A DNA stretch of 64,000 bases from CAMFLJ01 sp965279255 (GCA_965279255.1 OZ257146.1:1798001-1862000), one strand, 5' to 3'; shown: positions 8,431 to 17,687, numbered from the stretch's first letter. Translations and numbers: made by a program. The notes: generated by a model from the sequence alone, not told the origin.

Positions 8431-9378
8431 TCAGATCTCGCCGGCGTCGAGCAGCCCGCGGAAGTACTCGGTGGTGCGGGTGACGCCCTCGCGCAGCTCG
8501 ATGGTGGGCTCCCAGCCGAGGAGGCTGCGGGCCAGTGTGAGGTCGGGCCGGCGCTGCTTGGGGTCGTCGACCGGCAGCGGCCGGTGCTCGAGCGGTGAGC
8601 TCGACCCGGTGACCTCCAACACGACCTCGGCCAGCTCGATCATGGTGAACTCGCCGTCGTTGCCGATGTTGATCGGCCCGGTGTGGTCGCCGTCGAGCAG
8701 GGCCAGGAAGCCCCGCACCTCGTCGTCGACGAAGCAGAACGAGCGGGTCTGGCTGCCGTCGCCGTAGATGGTCAGCGGCTCGCCCTTGAGGGCCTGCATG
8801 ATGAAGTTGGTGACGACGCGACCGTCGTCGTGCTGCATCCGGGGCCCGTAGGTGTTGAAGATGCGCACGATGCGCACGTCGAGGCCGTGGGTGCGGTGGT
8901 AGGCCATCGTGAGCGCCTCGGTGAAGCGCTTGGCCTCGTCGTAGACGCTGCGGGGGCCGATGGGGTTGACGTTGCCCCAGTACGACTCGGGCTGCGGGTG
9001 CACGCTCGGGTCGCCGTAGACCTCGCTCGTGGAGGACACCATGAACCGGGCGCCCTTGGCCCGGGCCAGGCCGAGCGCGTTGTGGGTGCCGCGGCTGCCG
9101 ACCATGAGGGTCTCGACGGGCAGGGCCAGGTAGGCCGGCGGAGACGCCGGGCTGGCGAAGTGCAGCACGGCGTCGACCTCGCCGGGCACCGAGATGTGCT
9201 CGGTGACGTCGTGGTTCACGAAGGTGAAGCCCTCGCGGCCGGCCAGGTGGTCGAGGTTGCGGGTGCTGCCGGTGACCAGGTTGTCGAGGACGACGACCTC
9301 GTCACCCCGGTCGAGCAGCGCATCGGTGACGTGCGAGCCGAGGAACCCGGCGCCGCCGGTGACGACGACGCGCGCCAT
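8431..9378 (-). CDS. uxs: UDP-glucuronate decarboxylase (UDP-xylose synthase)
   Basis: A 315-residue extended short-chain dehydrogenase converting UDP-glucuronate to UDP-xylose with bound NAD. It has VTGGAGFLGSHV at residue 5, NHDVTEH, HFASPASPPAYLALPVETL around residue 73, which is very characteristic of this family, STSEVYGDP, and the catalytic tyrosine and lysine in YDEAK. RIFNTYGPRM and the SFCFVDD segment complete the pattern. Its ATG overlaps the stop of the UDP-glucose dehydrogenase gene by one base (TGATG), so the two successive steps from UDP-glucose to UDP-xylose are translationally coupled. Confidence 0.93.
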   Translation of the reverse strand: MARVVVTGGAGFLGSHVTDALLDRGDEVVVLDNLVTGSTRNLDHLAGREGFTFVNHDVTEHISVPGEVDAVLHFASPASPPAYLALPVETLMVGSRGTHNALGLARAKGARFMVSSTSEVYGDPSVHPQPESYWGNVNPIGPRSVYDEAKRFTEALTMAYHRTHGLDVRIVRIFNTYGPRMQHDDGRVVTNFIMQALKGEPLTIYGDGSQTRSFCFVDDEVRGFLALLDGDHTGPINIGNDGEFTMIELAEVVLEVTGSSSPLEHRPLPVDDPKQRRPDLTLARSLLGWEPTIELREGVTRTTEYFRGLLDAGEI

Positions 9379-10661
9379 CAGTGGCGGCCGATGCCGTCAT
9401 ACTCGAACCCGCGGCGCAGCAGGAGGCTGCGGTCGAGCAGGTTGCGGCCGTCGACGATGCGGGGCGAGCTCATGGCGGCCTTGACCTCGTCGAGGTCGAC
9501 CCACTTGAAGTCGTCCCACTCGGTGAGCACGACGAGCACGTCGGCGCCCTGGCAGGCGGTGATGGGGTCGGTCGCGATGTTCAGCTCGGGGAACTCCGGA
9601 ACGGGGCCCGACACCGTGGGGTCGAAGACGGTGACCTCGGCGCCGGCAGCCACGAGGCGGCGCAGCACGTTGACGCTCGGCGAGTCGCGGCGGTCGTCGG
9701 TGTTGGCCTTGAAGGTGAGGCCCCACGCCGCGACCTTCACGCCGGCGATGTCGCCGCCGACCATGCGGACGACCTTGTCGGCCACCCGTCCGAACTGCTC
9801 CTCGTTGGCCTCGAGGACGGCGTCGAGGATGCCGAACTCGTACCCAGCCTCCGACGCCATGTAGCGCAGCGCACGGGAGTCCTTCGGGAAGCAGCTGCCA
9901 CCCCAGCCCGGACCGGGCCGGAGGAAGTCGTGGCCGATGCGCTTGTCGTAGCCCATCCCGAGCACGACGTCGCTCACGTCGGCGCCCACGACCTCGCACA
10001 GGTTGGCGATGGCGTTGACGAACGAGAGCTTCATGGCCAGGAAGGCGTTCGAGGCGTACTTGATGGTCTCGGCCGAGGCCGGGTCGGTGACCATCAGCGG
10101 GGCGGGCAGGCCGAGGTAGAGGCCGGCGATGCGGATCGCCGCGCTCTGGTCGGCGGCGCCGATGACGACGCGGTCGGGGTTGAGGAAGTCGTGGACCGCG
10201 GTGCCCTCGCGCAGGAACTCGGGGTTGGAGACCACCTGGATGTCGCCGCGGCCGATGACCTGGGCGACGAAGTTGGCCGAGCCGACCGGCACCGTGGACT
10301 TGTTGACCACGATGGTCTCGGCCTGGAGGTGCGGGCCGATCTGCCGGGCCGCGGCCTCGAGGTAGCTCAGGTCGGCGGAGCCGTCCTCACCCTGCGGGGT
10401 GGGCACGCAGAGGTAGACGAAGCCGGCCTCGCTGGCGGCGGCGACGGGGTCGTCGGTGAAGGTGAGGCGGCCGGAGGCGATGCCCTCGACCACCAGGGCC
10501 TCGAGGCCCGGCTCATAGATCGGGATCTCGCCCCGGCGCAGGCGTTCGACCTTGCTGACGTCGATGTCGGCACAGGTCACCTGGTGGCCCAGGTGGGCGA
10601 AGCAGGCGCCCGTCGTGAGCCCGACATAGCCCGTACCGACGACCGCAACCTTGTTGTCCAT
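9378..10661 (-). CDS. ugd: UDP-glucose 6-dehydrogenase
   Basis: This 427-residue enzyme oxidises UDP-glucose to UDP-glucuronate in two NAD-dependent steps. It shows VAVVGTGYVGLTTGACFAHLGH at the N-terminus, STVPVGS around residue 120, NPEFLREGTAV, the K-x(3)-N helix in IKYASNAFLAMKLSFVNA, the catalytic cysteine in GGSCFPKDSRAL, and TFKANTDDRRDSPS. The ATG at 10661 is preferred to the one eight codons earlier because GGGAG lies six bases upstream. It feeds UDP-glucuronate to the overlapping UDP-xylose synthase. Confidence 0.94.
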   Translation of the reverse strand: MDNKVAVVGTGYVGLTTGACFAHLGHQVTCADIDVSKVERLRRGEIPIYEPGLEALVVEGIASGRLTFTDDPVAAASEAGFVYLCVPTPQGEDGSADLSYLEAAARQIGPHLQAETIVVNKSTVPVGSANFVAQVIGRGDIQVVSNPEFLREGTAVHDFLNPDRVVIGAADQSAAIRIAGLYLGLPAPLMVTDPASAETIKYASNAFLAMKLSFVNAIANLCEVVGADVSDVVLGMGYDKRIGHDFLRPGPGWGGSCFPKDSRALRYMASEAGYEFGILDAVLEANEEQFGRVADKVVRMVGGDIAGVKVAAWGLTFKANTDDRRDSPSVNVLRRLVAAGAEVTVFDPTVSGPVPEFPELNIATDPITACQGADVLVVLTEWDDFKWVDLDEVKAAMSSPRIVDGRNLLDRSLLLRRGFEYDGIGRH

Positions 10662-10717
10662 CACTGCTCCCGCTAGAGAATCCACTTCTCAATCTATCGG
10701 CGGGGCGGGAGCCACCT

Positions 10718-11866
10718 TTACCCGCAGGCTTCACCGGGCGGGGCCTGGGGGATGAAATCGCCCAACGTCGTGGTGGTCACCGGCGCCAGGGTCGACGGCG
10801 TCGTCGCCCCGGGAGCGACGGTGGACTCGGAGGTCGGCGGGGCCGTCGTCGAGGTCACCGCCGACGGATCGGTCGGGATCGGGGCGACCCCACGGAAGAT
10901 GTCGAAGATCGGCTGCGACCGGGCCGAGTTCAGGATGAGCACGCTCATCGCCCCGACCATCTTCCCGTCGGCCTCGGGGGTGTAGGTGGCGAGCTGATCG
11001 GGGTCGAAGTCCTTGAACTGCATGCCCAGGTCGACGAGCTCCTGGATGGAGAACTCCGTGTCGAGGGTGACGTTCTTCTGGGCGATGCCGACCAGGTCCT
11101 TCAGCACGAACGGGTTGCGGACGCCCTTGGCCACGGCCTTGCGCAGCGCCGCCTTGATGAACTGCTGCTGGCGGGTGATGCGGCCGAAGTCGCTGGAGGG
11201 GTCCTCCTGCCACTTTCCGTTCTCGGTGCGCTGGATCTCGAAGTGGCGCGAGCGGGCGTAGGCCAGGGCCTGCTCACCGGTGAGGGTCACGCAGCCCGGG
11301 TCGTACTGGAACAGGCCCGTGTTCTCGTCGCGCGACGGGTAGTTGAAGTACACCGGCACGCCGTCGACGGCCGACACCAGCGACTCGAAGCCGTGGAAGT
11401 CGACCATGGCGTAGTGGTTGATCGGGATGCCGAAGTCCTGCTTGATCGTCTCGATCAGGCGTTCCGGCCCGCCGAGGGCGAGGGCGGTGTTGATGCGGCC
11501 CTTGCCCCCGCCGGCGAGGTCGACGTAGAGGTCGCGGGGAAGCGAGAGCAGGGCGGCCTGCTGGGTCTTGGGGTCGACCCGGAGGATCATCACGGTGTCG
11601 GTGTTCAGCGAGGTCGTGCGGCCCCGGAGGACCGGGTCGCCGGACTCGAGGCCGGTGCCGTCGTCGATGCCGACGAGCAGGATGTTCTGCGGCTCACCGG
11701 CCTCGGTGGACGGCGACAGCGAGGCACCGACGTCGATGCGCGGCAGGGCACTGGCCTGGTTGTAGGTCCAGTAGACGCCGCCGGCTGCCGCCAGGCAGAC
11801 CAGCACGAGCGCGATGTTGAGGGTGAGCAGCAGCCGCTGGGGCCACGTGCGGTGGGGCCGACGCAC
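10718..11866 (-). CDS. LytR-CpsA-Psr (LCP) family cell-wall glycan ligase
   Basis: LCP proteins transfer undecaprenyl-linked glycans to peptidoglycan outside the membrane. The 382-residue product has one transmembrane helix at about residues 10-32, then NILLVGIDD, TDTVMILRVDP, LLSLPRDLYVDL, GRINTALALGG, and YARSRH, the conserved LCP polyphosphate-binding core. The C-terminus is a low-complexity Thr/Pro/Ser tail. The GTG at 11866 is chosen because the longer frame overlaps the start of the divergent pabB gene and reads as Gly/Arg-rich shadow. Placed upstream of ugd and uxs, it plausibly attaches the glycan made by this cluster to the wall. Confidence 0.88.
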   Translation of the reverse strand: MRRPHRTWPQRLLLTLNIALVLVCLAAAGGVYWTYNQASALPRIDVGASLSPSTEAGEPQNILLVGIDDGTGLESGDPVLRGRTTSLNTDTVMILRVDPKTQQAALLSLPRDLYVDLAGGGKGRINTALALGGPERLIETIKQDFGIPINHYAMVDFHGFESLVSAVDGVPVYFNYPSRDENTGLFQYDPGCVTLTGEQALAYARSRHFEIQRTENGKWQEDPSSDFGRITRQQQFIKAALRKAVAKGVRNPFVLKDLVGIAQKNVTLDTEFSIQELVDLGMQFKDFDPDQLATYTPEADGKMVGAMSVLILNSARSQPIFDIFRGVAPIPTDPSAVTSTTAPPTSESTVAPGATTPSTLAPVTTTTLGDFIPQAPPGEACG

Positions 11867-11964
11867 GCCGGGCAACCTACCAGCGCCCCCCGCCCCGACC
11901 GGGGCACCCCCTGGGGTTTCCGACCGACCGGCCCCCGCCTCTCCCGCCCTAGGCTCGGGGGGTC

Positions 11965-13041
11965 GTGAGCCCCCTTCCCACCGTCGCCAGCGCACGGGAC
12001 GTCGAGTGCGTCGCCGTGGTCGGGGGCATGGTCGCGAGCGGCCTCGTCGACCTCACCGACGACCTCGCGGCCCTGGAGTCCGAGGGCTGGTGGGCCGTGG
12101 TGCTGCCCTTCGACGGGCCTCCGGTCTGCGCCCGGTTCCAGCGCCGCCGACCGAGCGGTGCCGTGCCCCGCCCCCCGGTGCCGTGGACCGGACCGCCGCT
12201 CGACTCGTGGACCTCGTCGCTCGACGCCGACGAGTTCGGCCGACGGGTCGAGGTCATCCGCCAGGCCATCGCCGCCGGCGACGTCTACCAGGTGAACCTC
12301 ACCCGCCGCCTCACCGCTCCCCTGCCCGCCGACGCCTCGATGCTCGCCCTCGGCGCGGCGCTGGCGGCGGGCAACCCCGCGCCGTTCGCCGCGGTGGTCG
12401 AGCTGCCGGCGGCCGGGGTGCGCGTGGCGTCGGCCTCGCCGGAGCTGTTCCTCAGCCGCCAGGGCCGTCGGGTGCGCTCCTCCCCCATCAAGGGCACCAA
12501 GGCCCCCGGCACGCCGTTCACCGACAAGGACCGGGCCGAGAACGTGATGATCGTCGACCTCGTCCGCAACGACCTCGGCCGGGTGTGCGTGCCCGGATCG
12601 GTGCGGGTGCCCGCGCTGCTCGCCGAGGAGGACCACCCCGGCCTGACCCACCTGGTCAGCACCGTCGAGGGCGAGCTGCGGCCCGGCACCGGGTGGGCCG
12701 AGCTCCTCGACGCCACGTTCCCCGCCGGATCGGTCACCGGGGCGCCGAAGCTGGCCGCCCTCGACCACATCGCCCGGCTCGAGCCGGTCGGGCGGGGGCT
12801 CTACTGCGGCGCCGTCGGCTGGGTCGATGCCGACCGGGCCGAGGGCGAGCTGAACGTCGCCATCCGCACGTTCTGGGTCGAGGGCGACCAGCTCTGCCTG
12901 GGCACCGGAGGCGCCATCACCTGGGACTCGACGGCGGCCGACGAATGGGCCGAGACCGAGCTCAAGGCCAAGCGCCTGCTGGCGGTGGCCTCCCCGGGGG
13001 CCGTCGGCGCGGTCCGCGTCGCCGACGGAGCAGGGCGATGA
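11965..13041 (+). CDS. pabB: Aminodeoxychorismate synthase component I
   Basis: A 358-residue chorismate-binding enzyme that aminates chorismate on the way to p-aminobenzoate and folate. Motifs include AGDVYQVNLTRRL around residue 105, SPELFL, the PIKGT loop at about residue 174 that distinguishes PabB from anthranilate synthase, DLVRNDLGRVC, HLVSTVEGEL, TFPAGSVTGAPK and YCGAVGW. The start is GTG at 11965. The N-terminal tryptophan-pocket region is short for the family. It overlaps pabC by ATGA. The glutamine amidotransferase subunit (pabA) is not in the window. Confidence 0.92.
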   Translation: MSPLPTVASARDVECVAVVGGMVASGLVDLTDDLAALESEGWWAVVLPFDGPPVCARFQRRRPSGAVPRPPVPWTGPPLDSWTSSLDADEFGRRVEVIRQAIAAGDVYQVNLTRRLTAPLPADASMLALGAALAAGNPAPFAAVVELPAAGVRVASASPELFLSRQGRRVRSSPIKGTKAPGTPFTDKDRAENVMIVDLVRNDLGRVCVPGSVRVPALLAEEDHPGLTHLVSTVEGELRPGTGWAELLDATFPAGSVTGAPKLAALDHIARLEPVGRGLYCGAVGWVDADRAEGELNVAIRTFWVEGDQLCLGTGGAITWDSTAADEWAETELKAKRLLAVASPGAVGAVRVADGAGR

Positions 13042-13922
13042 GCGACAGCCGCACCACGGCATGGTTCGACGGCGAACTGGTCGCGCCCGACGCCGTCGCC
13101 GTGCGCCTCGACGACCACGGCTTCACCATCGGCGACGGCGTCTTCGAGACCCTCCTCGTGCGGGCGGGCCACCCCACCTTCTGGGCGAGGCACGCCGCCC
13201 GCCTCGCCCGTTCGCTGTCGATCACCGGCATGGCCCTGGTCGACGAGCAGGTCGTCGCCGGTGCGGTGCGGGCGGTGCTCGACACCTCGGGCCTCATCGA
13301 TGCCCGGCTCCGGATCACCGTGAGCAGCGGGCCCGGACCGGCCGGCCTGCGCCGGGGGCCGCGGCCGTCGATCCTCGTCACCGCCGCGCCCCTCGCCAGC
13401 CCCGCTGCCGAGGCGAGCGGCGGCGCCGCGCCCGTCGACGTCGTGACCTTCCCGTGGGCCCGCAACGAGCGCTCGCCGTTGGCCGGCGTGAAGTCCACCA
13501 GTTACGCCGAGGCGGCCGCGCTGCAGGCCCGACTCGACGCCACGGGCGCCGGCGACGCGCTGCTCGGCGACACCCAGGGCCGCCTGAGTGAGGCCCTCAC
13601 CGCCAACGTGTTCGTCGACCTCGGCGGGCGGCGCGTCACCCCCGGCACCGACTGCGGGTGCCTCGGCGGCATCGTGCGCGAGGTCCTGCTCGAGGCCGGC
13701 CTCGCCGAGGAGGGCCACATCCCGCTCGACGGGCTCGACGAGGTCCGCGAGGCGTTCCTCACGTCGTCGGTGGCGGGGGTGCGTCCCATCGCCTCGATCG
13801 ACGGCCGGCCGGTGCCCGTGGTCGGCGGGCCGATGGCCGATGCCGCGCTCGCCGCGTTCCGGGCGGCCGAGGCCGCCGAGATCGCCGCCGCCGCGGCCGG
13901 GCCGCCCGTGGGGGCCGACTGA
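13038..13922 (+). CDS. pabC: Aminodeoxychorismate lyase / class IV aminotransferase
   Basis: A 294-residue fold-type IV PLP enzyme. It has AVRLDDHGFTIGDGVFETL at residue 15, a catalytic lysine in LAGVKSTSYAEA around residue 152, and EALTANVFV and TDCGCLGGIVREVLLE further on, as in 4-amino-4-deoxychorismate lyases and branched-chain aminotransferase relatives. Overlap with pabB makes the lyase assignment much more likely than a D-amino acid or branched-chain aminotransferase. The last 25 residues are Ala/Glu-rich. It converges on birA with three bases between the stop codons. Confidence 0.88.
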   Translation: MSDSRTTAWFDGELVAPDAVAVRLDDHGFTIGDGVFETLLVRAGHPTFWARHAARLARSLSITGMALVDEQVVAGAVRAVLDTSGLIDARLRITVSSGPGPAGLRRGPRPSILVTAAPLASPAAEASGGAAPVDVVTFPWARNERSPLAGVKSTSYAEAAALQARLDATGAGDALLGDTQGRLSEALTANVFVDLGGRRVTPGTDCGCLGGIVREVLLEAGLAEEGHIPLDGLDEVREAFLTSSVAGVRPIASIDGRPVPVVGGPMADAALAAFRAAEAAEIAAAAAGPPVGAD

Positions 13923-13925
13923 CCC

Positions 13926-14747
13926 TCAGTTGGCGTGGCGGAGGTGCACGACGTCACCCACGGTCACCTCGACGGCGGGTACGCCGTCGTCGGGAGCCAC
14001 CAGCAGGTGGCCCTCGGCGGTGACGTCGACGGCGGTGCCCTCGATGGTCCCGTCGGGGAGCTCGACCCGCACCCGGCGGCCGAGGGTGGCCGAGGTCTCC
14101 CGGACACGGAGCAGCAGCAGGTCGCGGCCCTCGGGCGTCTCGATCAGGTCGAGCCAGCCGTCGAGGTGGCTCAGCCACGCGACGAGCAGGGCCTCGCGGT
14201 CGACCGGATGGCCCACGACGTGGTCGAGGGCGACCGCGGTCTCCGCCAGCTCGGCGGGGAGCACCTCCGGCCAGTTCACGTTCAGGCCCATGCCGAGCAC
14301 GACGGCGTCGATGCGGCCGTCGGCCACCACCGACTCGGCGAGGATGCCGGCCAGCTTGCGCCCCACGAACCGCTGCCCCGCCACGACCATCAGGTCGTTC
14401 GGCCACTTGATCCCGGGGAACACCGCGGCCACCTGGCTGCAGGCCTGGCAGGCCGCCACCGCGGCCGCCGCGGTGACCAGGAAGGCGTCGCCCGGCTCGA
14501 GCCGCGGGCGCAGGAGGACCGACACCAGCAGCGACGCCCCGGGCGGCGCGGACCACGATCGGTCGAGTCTTCCCCTCCCGGCGGTCTGGTGATCGGCGAC
14601 GAGGACGATGCCCTCCGGAGCGCCCGCGGAGGCCTCCGAGAGCAGGTCACGATTGGTCGAACCCGTCTCCGCGACCCACCTCACATCGGTGAAGCGGGTG
14701 CCCTCGACGGCTGATGTGGCGAAGGGTCCCTGCACGCGTGCCACCAT
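13926..14747 (-). CDS. birA: Biotin--[acetyl-CoA carboxylase] ligase
   Basis: A 273-residue monofunctional biotin protein ligase without the N-terminal DNA-binding domain of the bifunctional BirA. It shows TGSTNRDL at residue 28, TAGRGRLDRSW at 55-65 (biotinoyl-AMP loop), KWPND at 114-118, GRKLAGIL with the catalytic lysine, and GMGLNVNW. It acts on the biotin carrier domain at the end of the carboxylase encoded divergently next door. With the starts drawn here only five bases separate the two genes, so both would be leaderless or the true starts lie further inside; the first strongly conserved residues come only near residue 20. Confidence 0.9.
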   Translation of the reverse strand: MVARVQGPFATSAVEGTRFTDVRWVAETGSTNRDLLSEASAGAPEGIVLVADHQTAGRGRLDRSWSAPPGASLLVSVLLRPRLEPGDAFLVTAAAAVAACQACSQVAAVFPGIKWPNDLMVVAGQRFVGRKLAGILAESVVADGRIDAVVLGMGLNVNWPEVLPAELAETAVALDHVVGHPVDREALLVAWLSHLDGWLDLIETPEGRDLLLLRVRETSATLGRRVRVELPDGTIEGTAVDVTAEGHLLVAPDDGVPAVEVTVGDVVHLRHAN

Positions 14748-14752
14748 ATGGC

Positions 14753-16531
14753 GTGCTCAACAAGGTCCTCATCGCCAACCGCGGCGAGATCGCCGTCCGA
14801 GTCATCCGTGCATGCCAGGAGATGGGCATCGCCACGGTGGCCGTGTACTCCGACCTCGACCGTGATGCTCTGCACGTCCGCCTCGCCGACGAGGCCTACG
14901 CCCTGGGGGGGCAGACCGCCGCCGAGAGCTACCTGAACACCGAGGCCATCCTCGATGTGATCACGCGTAGCGGCGCCGATGCTGTCCACCCCGGCTACGG
15001 CTTCTTCTCCGAGAACACCGACTTCGCCCAGGCCATCACCGAGATGGGCGTGGCCTTCATCGGCCCGCCCCCCGAGGCCATCACGGTCATGGGCGACAAG
15101 GTCTCGAGCCGCATCGCCGCGCAGGCCGCCGGCGTGAACGGTGTGCCCGGCACGACGGAGTTCCTCAACGACGCCTCCGAGGTCATCGCCTTCGGCGAGG
15201 AGTTCGGCTGGCCCGTCGCCATCAAGGCCGCCTACGGCGGCGGTGGTCGCGGCATGCGCGTCGTGAACTCCGCCGAGGAGGCCCCCGAGGCCTTCGAGTC
15301 GGCGCAGAGCGAGGCCCTCAAGGGCTTCGGTCGCGACGAGTGCTACGTCGAGCGGTACCTCACCTGGCCCCGCCACATCGAGATGCAGATCATCGGCGAC
15401 CAGCACGGCAACTGCGTGTGGGTCGCCGAGCGCGACTGCTCCGCCCAGCGCCGCCACCAGAAGCTGGTCGAGGAGAGCCCGGCGCCGGCGTTCCCCGCCG
15501 AGGTCCGCCAGGCCATGGGCGAGGCGGCCGTCAAGGTCGCCAAGGCGTGCGGCTACTACAACGCCGGCACCGTCGAGTTCCTGTTCCAGGACGGCGAGTT
15601 CTTCTTCCTCGAGATGAACACCCGCCTCCAGGTCGAGCACCCCGTCACCGAGATGGTGTCGGGCATCGACCTCGTGGCCGAGCAGATCCGGGTCGCCTCG
15701 GGCCTGCCGCTGTCGTTCACCCAGGACTCCGTGGTGCTCTCCGGCCACGCCATCGAGATCCGCATCAACGCCGAGAACCCGGCCGAGGGCAAGTTCCTCC
15801 CCTCCCCCGGGCACATCGACACGATCGTCCCGCCGGCCGGCTTCGGCACCCGCTGGGACGGCGGCTACGAGTCCGGCGACACCGTGAGCCAGTACTACGA
15901 CAACCTCGTGGGCAAGCTCATCTGCTGGGGCGAGGATCGGCCCACCGCCATCCGCCGCACCCTGCGGGCCCTGCGGGAGTTCCGCATCGAGGGGATCGCC
16001 ACCACGATCCCGGCCGACATCGCCATTCTCGAGCACCAGGACTTCCAGGACGCCACCCACTCCACCAAGTGGGTCGAGGACGTCCTCGACCTCACCGGCG
16101 TCACCGCCACCCCGGCGGCCGGCGACGGCGAGTCCGAGGCCAAGGTCCAGCGCGACGTCGACGTCGAGGTCAACGGCAAGCGCTTCGCCGTGAAGGTGTT
16201 CGTCCCCGAGTCGCAGGCCGGTGCCGTCGTGGCCGCCGGTGCGGCCGGTGGCGCAGCTCCGGGCGGCGCCCGTCCGCGGCGTTCGGCCGGCGGTGCGGGT
16301 GGCGCGGCCGGCGGCGGCTCCGGTGCCGTCACGGTGCCCATGCAGGGCACGATCGTGAAGGTGCTCGTCGAGGTCGGCCAGGAGGTCGAGTCCGGCGCCA
16401 CGGTGTGCGTGCTCGAGGCGATGAAGATGGAGAACAACATCGCCGCCGACAAGGCCGGCACGGTCAAGGAGATCAAGGTCGCCCCCGGCGACTCGGTCGG
16501 CTCCGGCGACGTCGTCGTCGTCATCGAGTAG
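14753..16531 (+). CDS. Acetyl/propionyl-CoA carboxylase alpha subunit (biotin carboxylase plus BCCP)
   Basis: A 592-residue actinobacterial AccA3-type subunit that carboxylates its own biotin with ATP and bicarbonate; a separate beta subunit, not present here, moves the CO2 to acetyl- or propionyl-CoA. Domains: biotin carboxylase N-domain (VLIANRGEIAVRVIRAC), ATP-grasp (AAYGGGGRGMRVV, ERDCSAQRRHQKLVEE, EMNTRLQVEHPVTE) and a C-terminal biotinyl domain with EAMKMEN, biotinyl lysine at about 558. A Gly/Ala-rich linker of about 40 residues separates them. GTG 14753 is chosen as the start just ahead of the conserved sequence; no Shine-Dalgarno is evident, so it may be leaderless. Confidence 0.92.
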   Translation: MLNKVLIANRGEIAVRVIRACQEMGIATVAVYSDLDRDALHVRLADEAYALGGQTAAESYLNTEAILDVITRSGADAVHPGYGFFSENTDFAQAITEMGVAFIGPPPEAITVMGDKVSSRIAAQAAGVNGVPGTTEFLNDASEVIAFGEEFGWPVAIKAAYGGGGRGMRVVNSAEEAPEAFESAQSEALKGFGRDECYVERYLTWPRHIEMQIIGDQHGNCVWVAERDCSAQRRHQKLVEESPAPAFPAEVRQAMGEAAVKVAKACGYYNAGTVEFLFQDGEFFFLEMNTRLQVEHPVTEMVSGIDLVAEQIRVASGLPLSFTQDSVVLSGHAIEIRINAENPAEGKFLPSPGHIDTIVPPAGFGTRWDGGYESGDTVSQYYDNLVGKLICWGEDRPTAIRRTLRALREFRIEGIATTIPADIAILEHQDFQDATHSTKWVEDVLDLTGVTATPAAGDGESEAKVQRDVDVEVNGKRFAVKVFVPESQAGAVVAAGAAGGAAPGGARPRRSAGGAGGAAGGGSGAVTVPMQGTIVKVLVEVGQEVESGATVCVLEAMKMENNIAADKAGTVKEIKVAPGDSVGSGDVVVVIE

Positions 16532-16550
16532 CCCACCACCACTCCGCGAC

Positions 16551-16590
16551 GAGGGGGTCGGCCCACCCGGGCCGACCCCCTCTCCCGTTT
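16551..16590 (+). terminator. Rho-independent terminator after the carboxylase gene
   Basis: Twenty bases after the stop there are perfect 14-base arms (16551-16564 and 16569-16582) around a 4-base ACCC loop, followed by CCCGTTTT. This is a strong intrinsic terminator for the carboxylase transcript. Confidence 0.85.
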
Positions 16591-16624
16591 TCACGTTCTC
16601 CTCCCGGCCCCTCCCCTTTTCTCG

Positions 16625-16677
16625 TTCTGGCATGCGTTTTGCACCCCTAGGGGTGCAAAACGCATGCCAGAACGGGA
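16625..16677. repeat. 53-bp repeat built on a perfect palindrome, copy 1
   Basis: The palindrome here extends over 16623-16674 (26-base arms, no loop, centre CCCCTAGGGG), with outer arms starting TTCTGGCATGCG. The 53 bases 16625-16677 are identical to 17688-17740. The two copies flank the DUF559/AbiEi-like gene. This copy lies after an independent terminator, so termination of the carboxylase gene does not explain it. Confidence 0.9.
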
Positions 16678-16739
16678 ATGGGGGCCCGGATGAGGTCAAC
16701 GTCGATCGCGCTGTCACACCCTGTTGGTGAACTGGGCCG

Positions 16740-17684
16740 ATGACAACCGACCGAAATCCCATCCTCGGCCTGGCGGCCCAGCAGTTCGGTCTCTTCACAA
16801 CCCGACAGGCGAACGAGCTCGGCCTCTCGATACGGACCCTCCAGCGGTGGGAGGCGTCAGGCGGCGTCCGCCTCGCCGACCGGAGCGTGTGGGCCGTGAG
16901 CGGCTGCCCCGTGACGTCCGAGCAGCGGGCGCTCACCGCCGTGCTCCGCCATGGGTCATCGGCGGTGCTCGCCGGGGCCTCCGCAGCGTGGCTCTGGCGG
17001 TTGCCCGGCCGTCTGCCCGAGCCGTTCGAGGTCGCCCGCACAAGAGGGGCGCGGGCGCCCGAGGGCCAGAGCGCTCGCACCTCCCGTTGCTTCGACCCTG
17101 TCGACGTGACCCTCCGGCGAGGCCTCCCCGCGACCACGCCCGTCCGAACGATCTTCGATCTTGCGGGCCGACAGCACATCGAGCGCACGCGCAAGGACCT
17201 CAACGACCTGATGGGGCGCGGCCTCGTGACGCTGGAGCTCCTCGACTCGGGTCTGGAGCGCCTCGCCAAGCGCGGTCGGCCGGGCATCACGGTCATGCGC
17301 GAGCTGATCGCAGACGCCCACGAGAAGGGGGTCCCCGCCGGGAGCAACCTCGAGCTCGTGGTCGAGGACATCCTCGACCAGGCCGGGTATCGCGACATGG
17401 AACGGCAGGTCCCGATCTACGACCAGGAGGGCTTCATCGCCCGGGTCGACTTCGGTGACAGGCGGAGGCTGATCGCCATCGAGGTCGACAGCGAGCGCTA
17501 TCACCACGGCCTCCTCGATCGAGCGCTGGATGCCTCGAAGTCACGACGTCTCGAGCGCTGCGGTTGGGTGCTCGAGCGGATCACCGAGCGGGAGGTGTGG
17601 TGGGAGAGGGCGCAACTGGTCTCGCGCCTGCGCAAGCTCCTGTGGGCGACCACCCCGCAGTACCCGCAGGCCGGGGCCGCATGA
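16740..17684 (+). CDS. AbiEi-like winged-helix plus DUF559 (Vsr-like endonuclease fold) protein
   Basis: A 314-residue protein. The first 90 residues look like the AbiEi-type antitoxin/regulatory domain: FGLFTTRQANELGLSIRTLQRWEASGGVRLADRSVWAV. A middle region contains TTPVRTIFDLAG, which is typical of these proteins. The C-terminal region (about 195-300) resembles DUF559, a restriction-endonuclease-like fold: NLELVVEDIL, VDFGDRRRLIAIEVDSERYH, and KSRRLERCGWVLERIT. Such genes are common orphans in actinobacteria with no established function. No toxin gene is adjacent. It is bracketed by two identical palindromic repeats, 62 bp before the start and 3 bp after the stop, which suggests a discrete unit. 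Confidence 0.75.
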   Translation: MTTDRNPILGLAAQQFGLFTTRQANELGLSIRTLQRWEASGGVRLADRSVWAVSGCPVTSEQRALTAVLRHGSSAVLAGASAAWLWRLPGRLPEPFEVARTRGARAPEGQSARTSRCFDPVDVTLRRGLPATTPVRTIFDLAGRQHIERTRKDLNDLMGRGLVTLELLDSGLERLAKRGRPGITVMRELIADAHEKGVPAGSNLELVVEDILDQAGYRDMERQVPIYDQEGFIARVDFGDRRRLIAIEVDSERYHHGLLDRALDASKSRRLERCGWVLERITEREVWWERAQLVSRLRKLLWATTPQYPQAGAA

Positions 17685-17687
17685 GCC

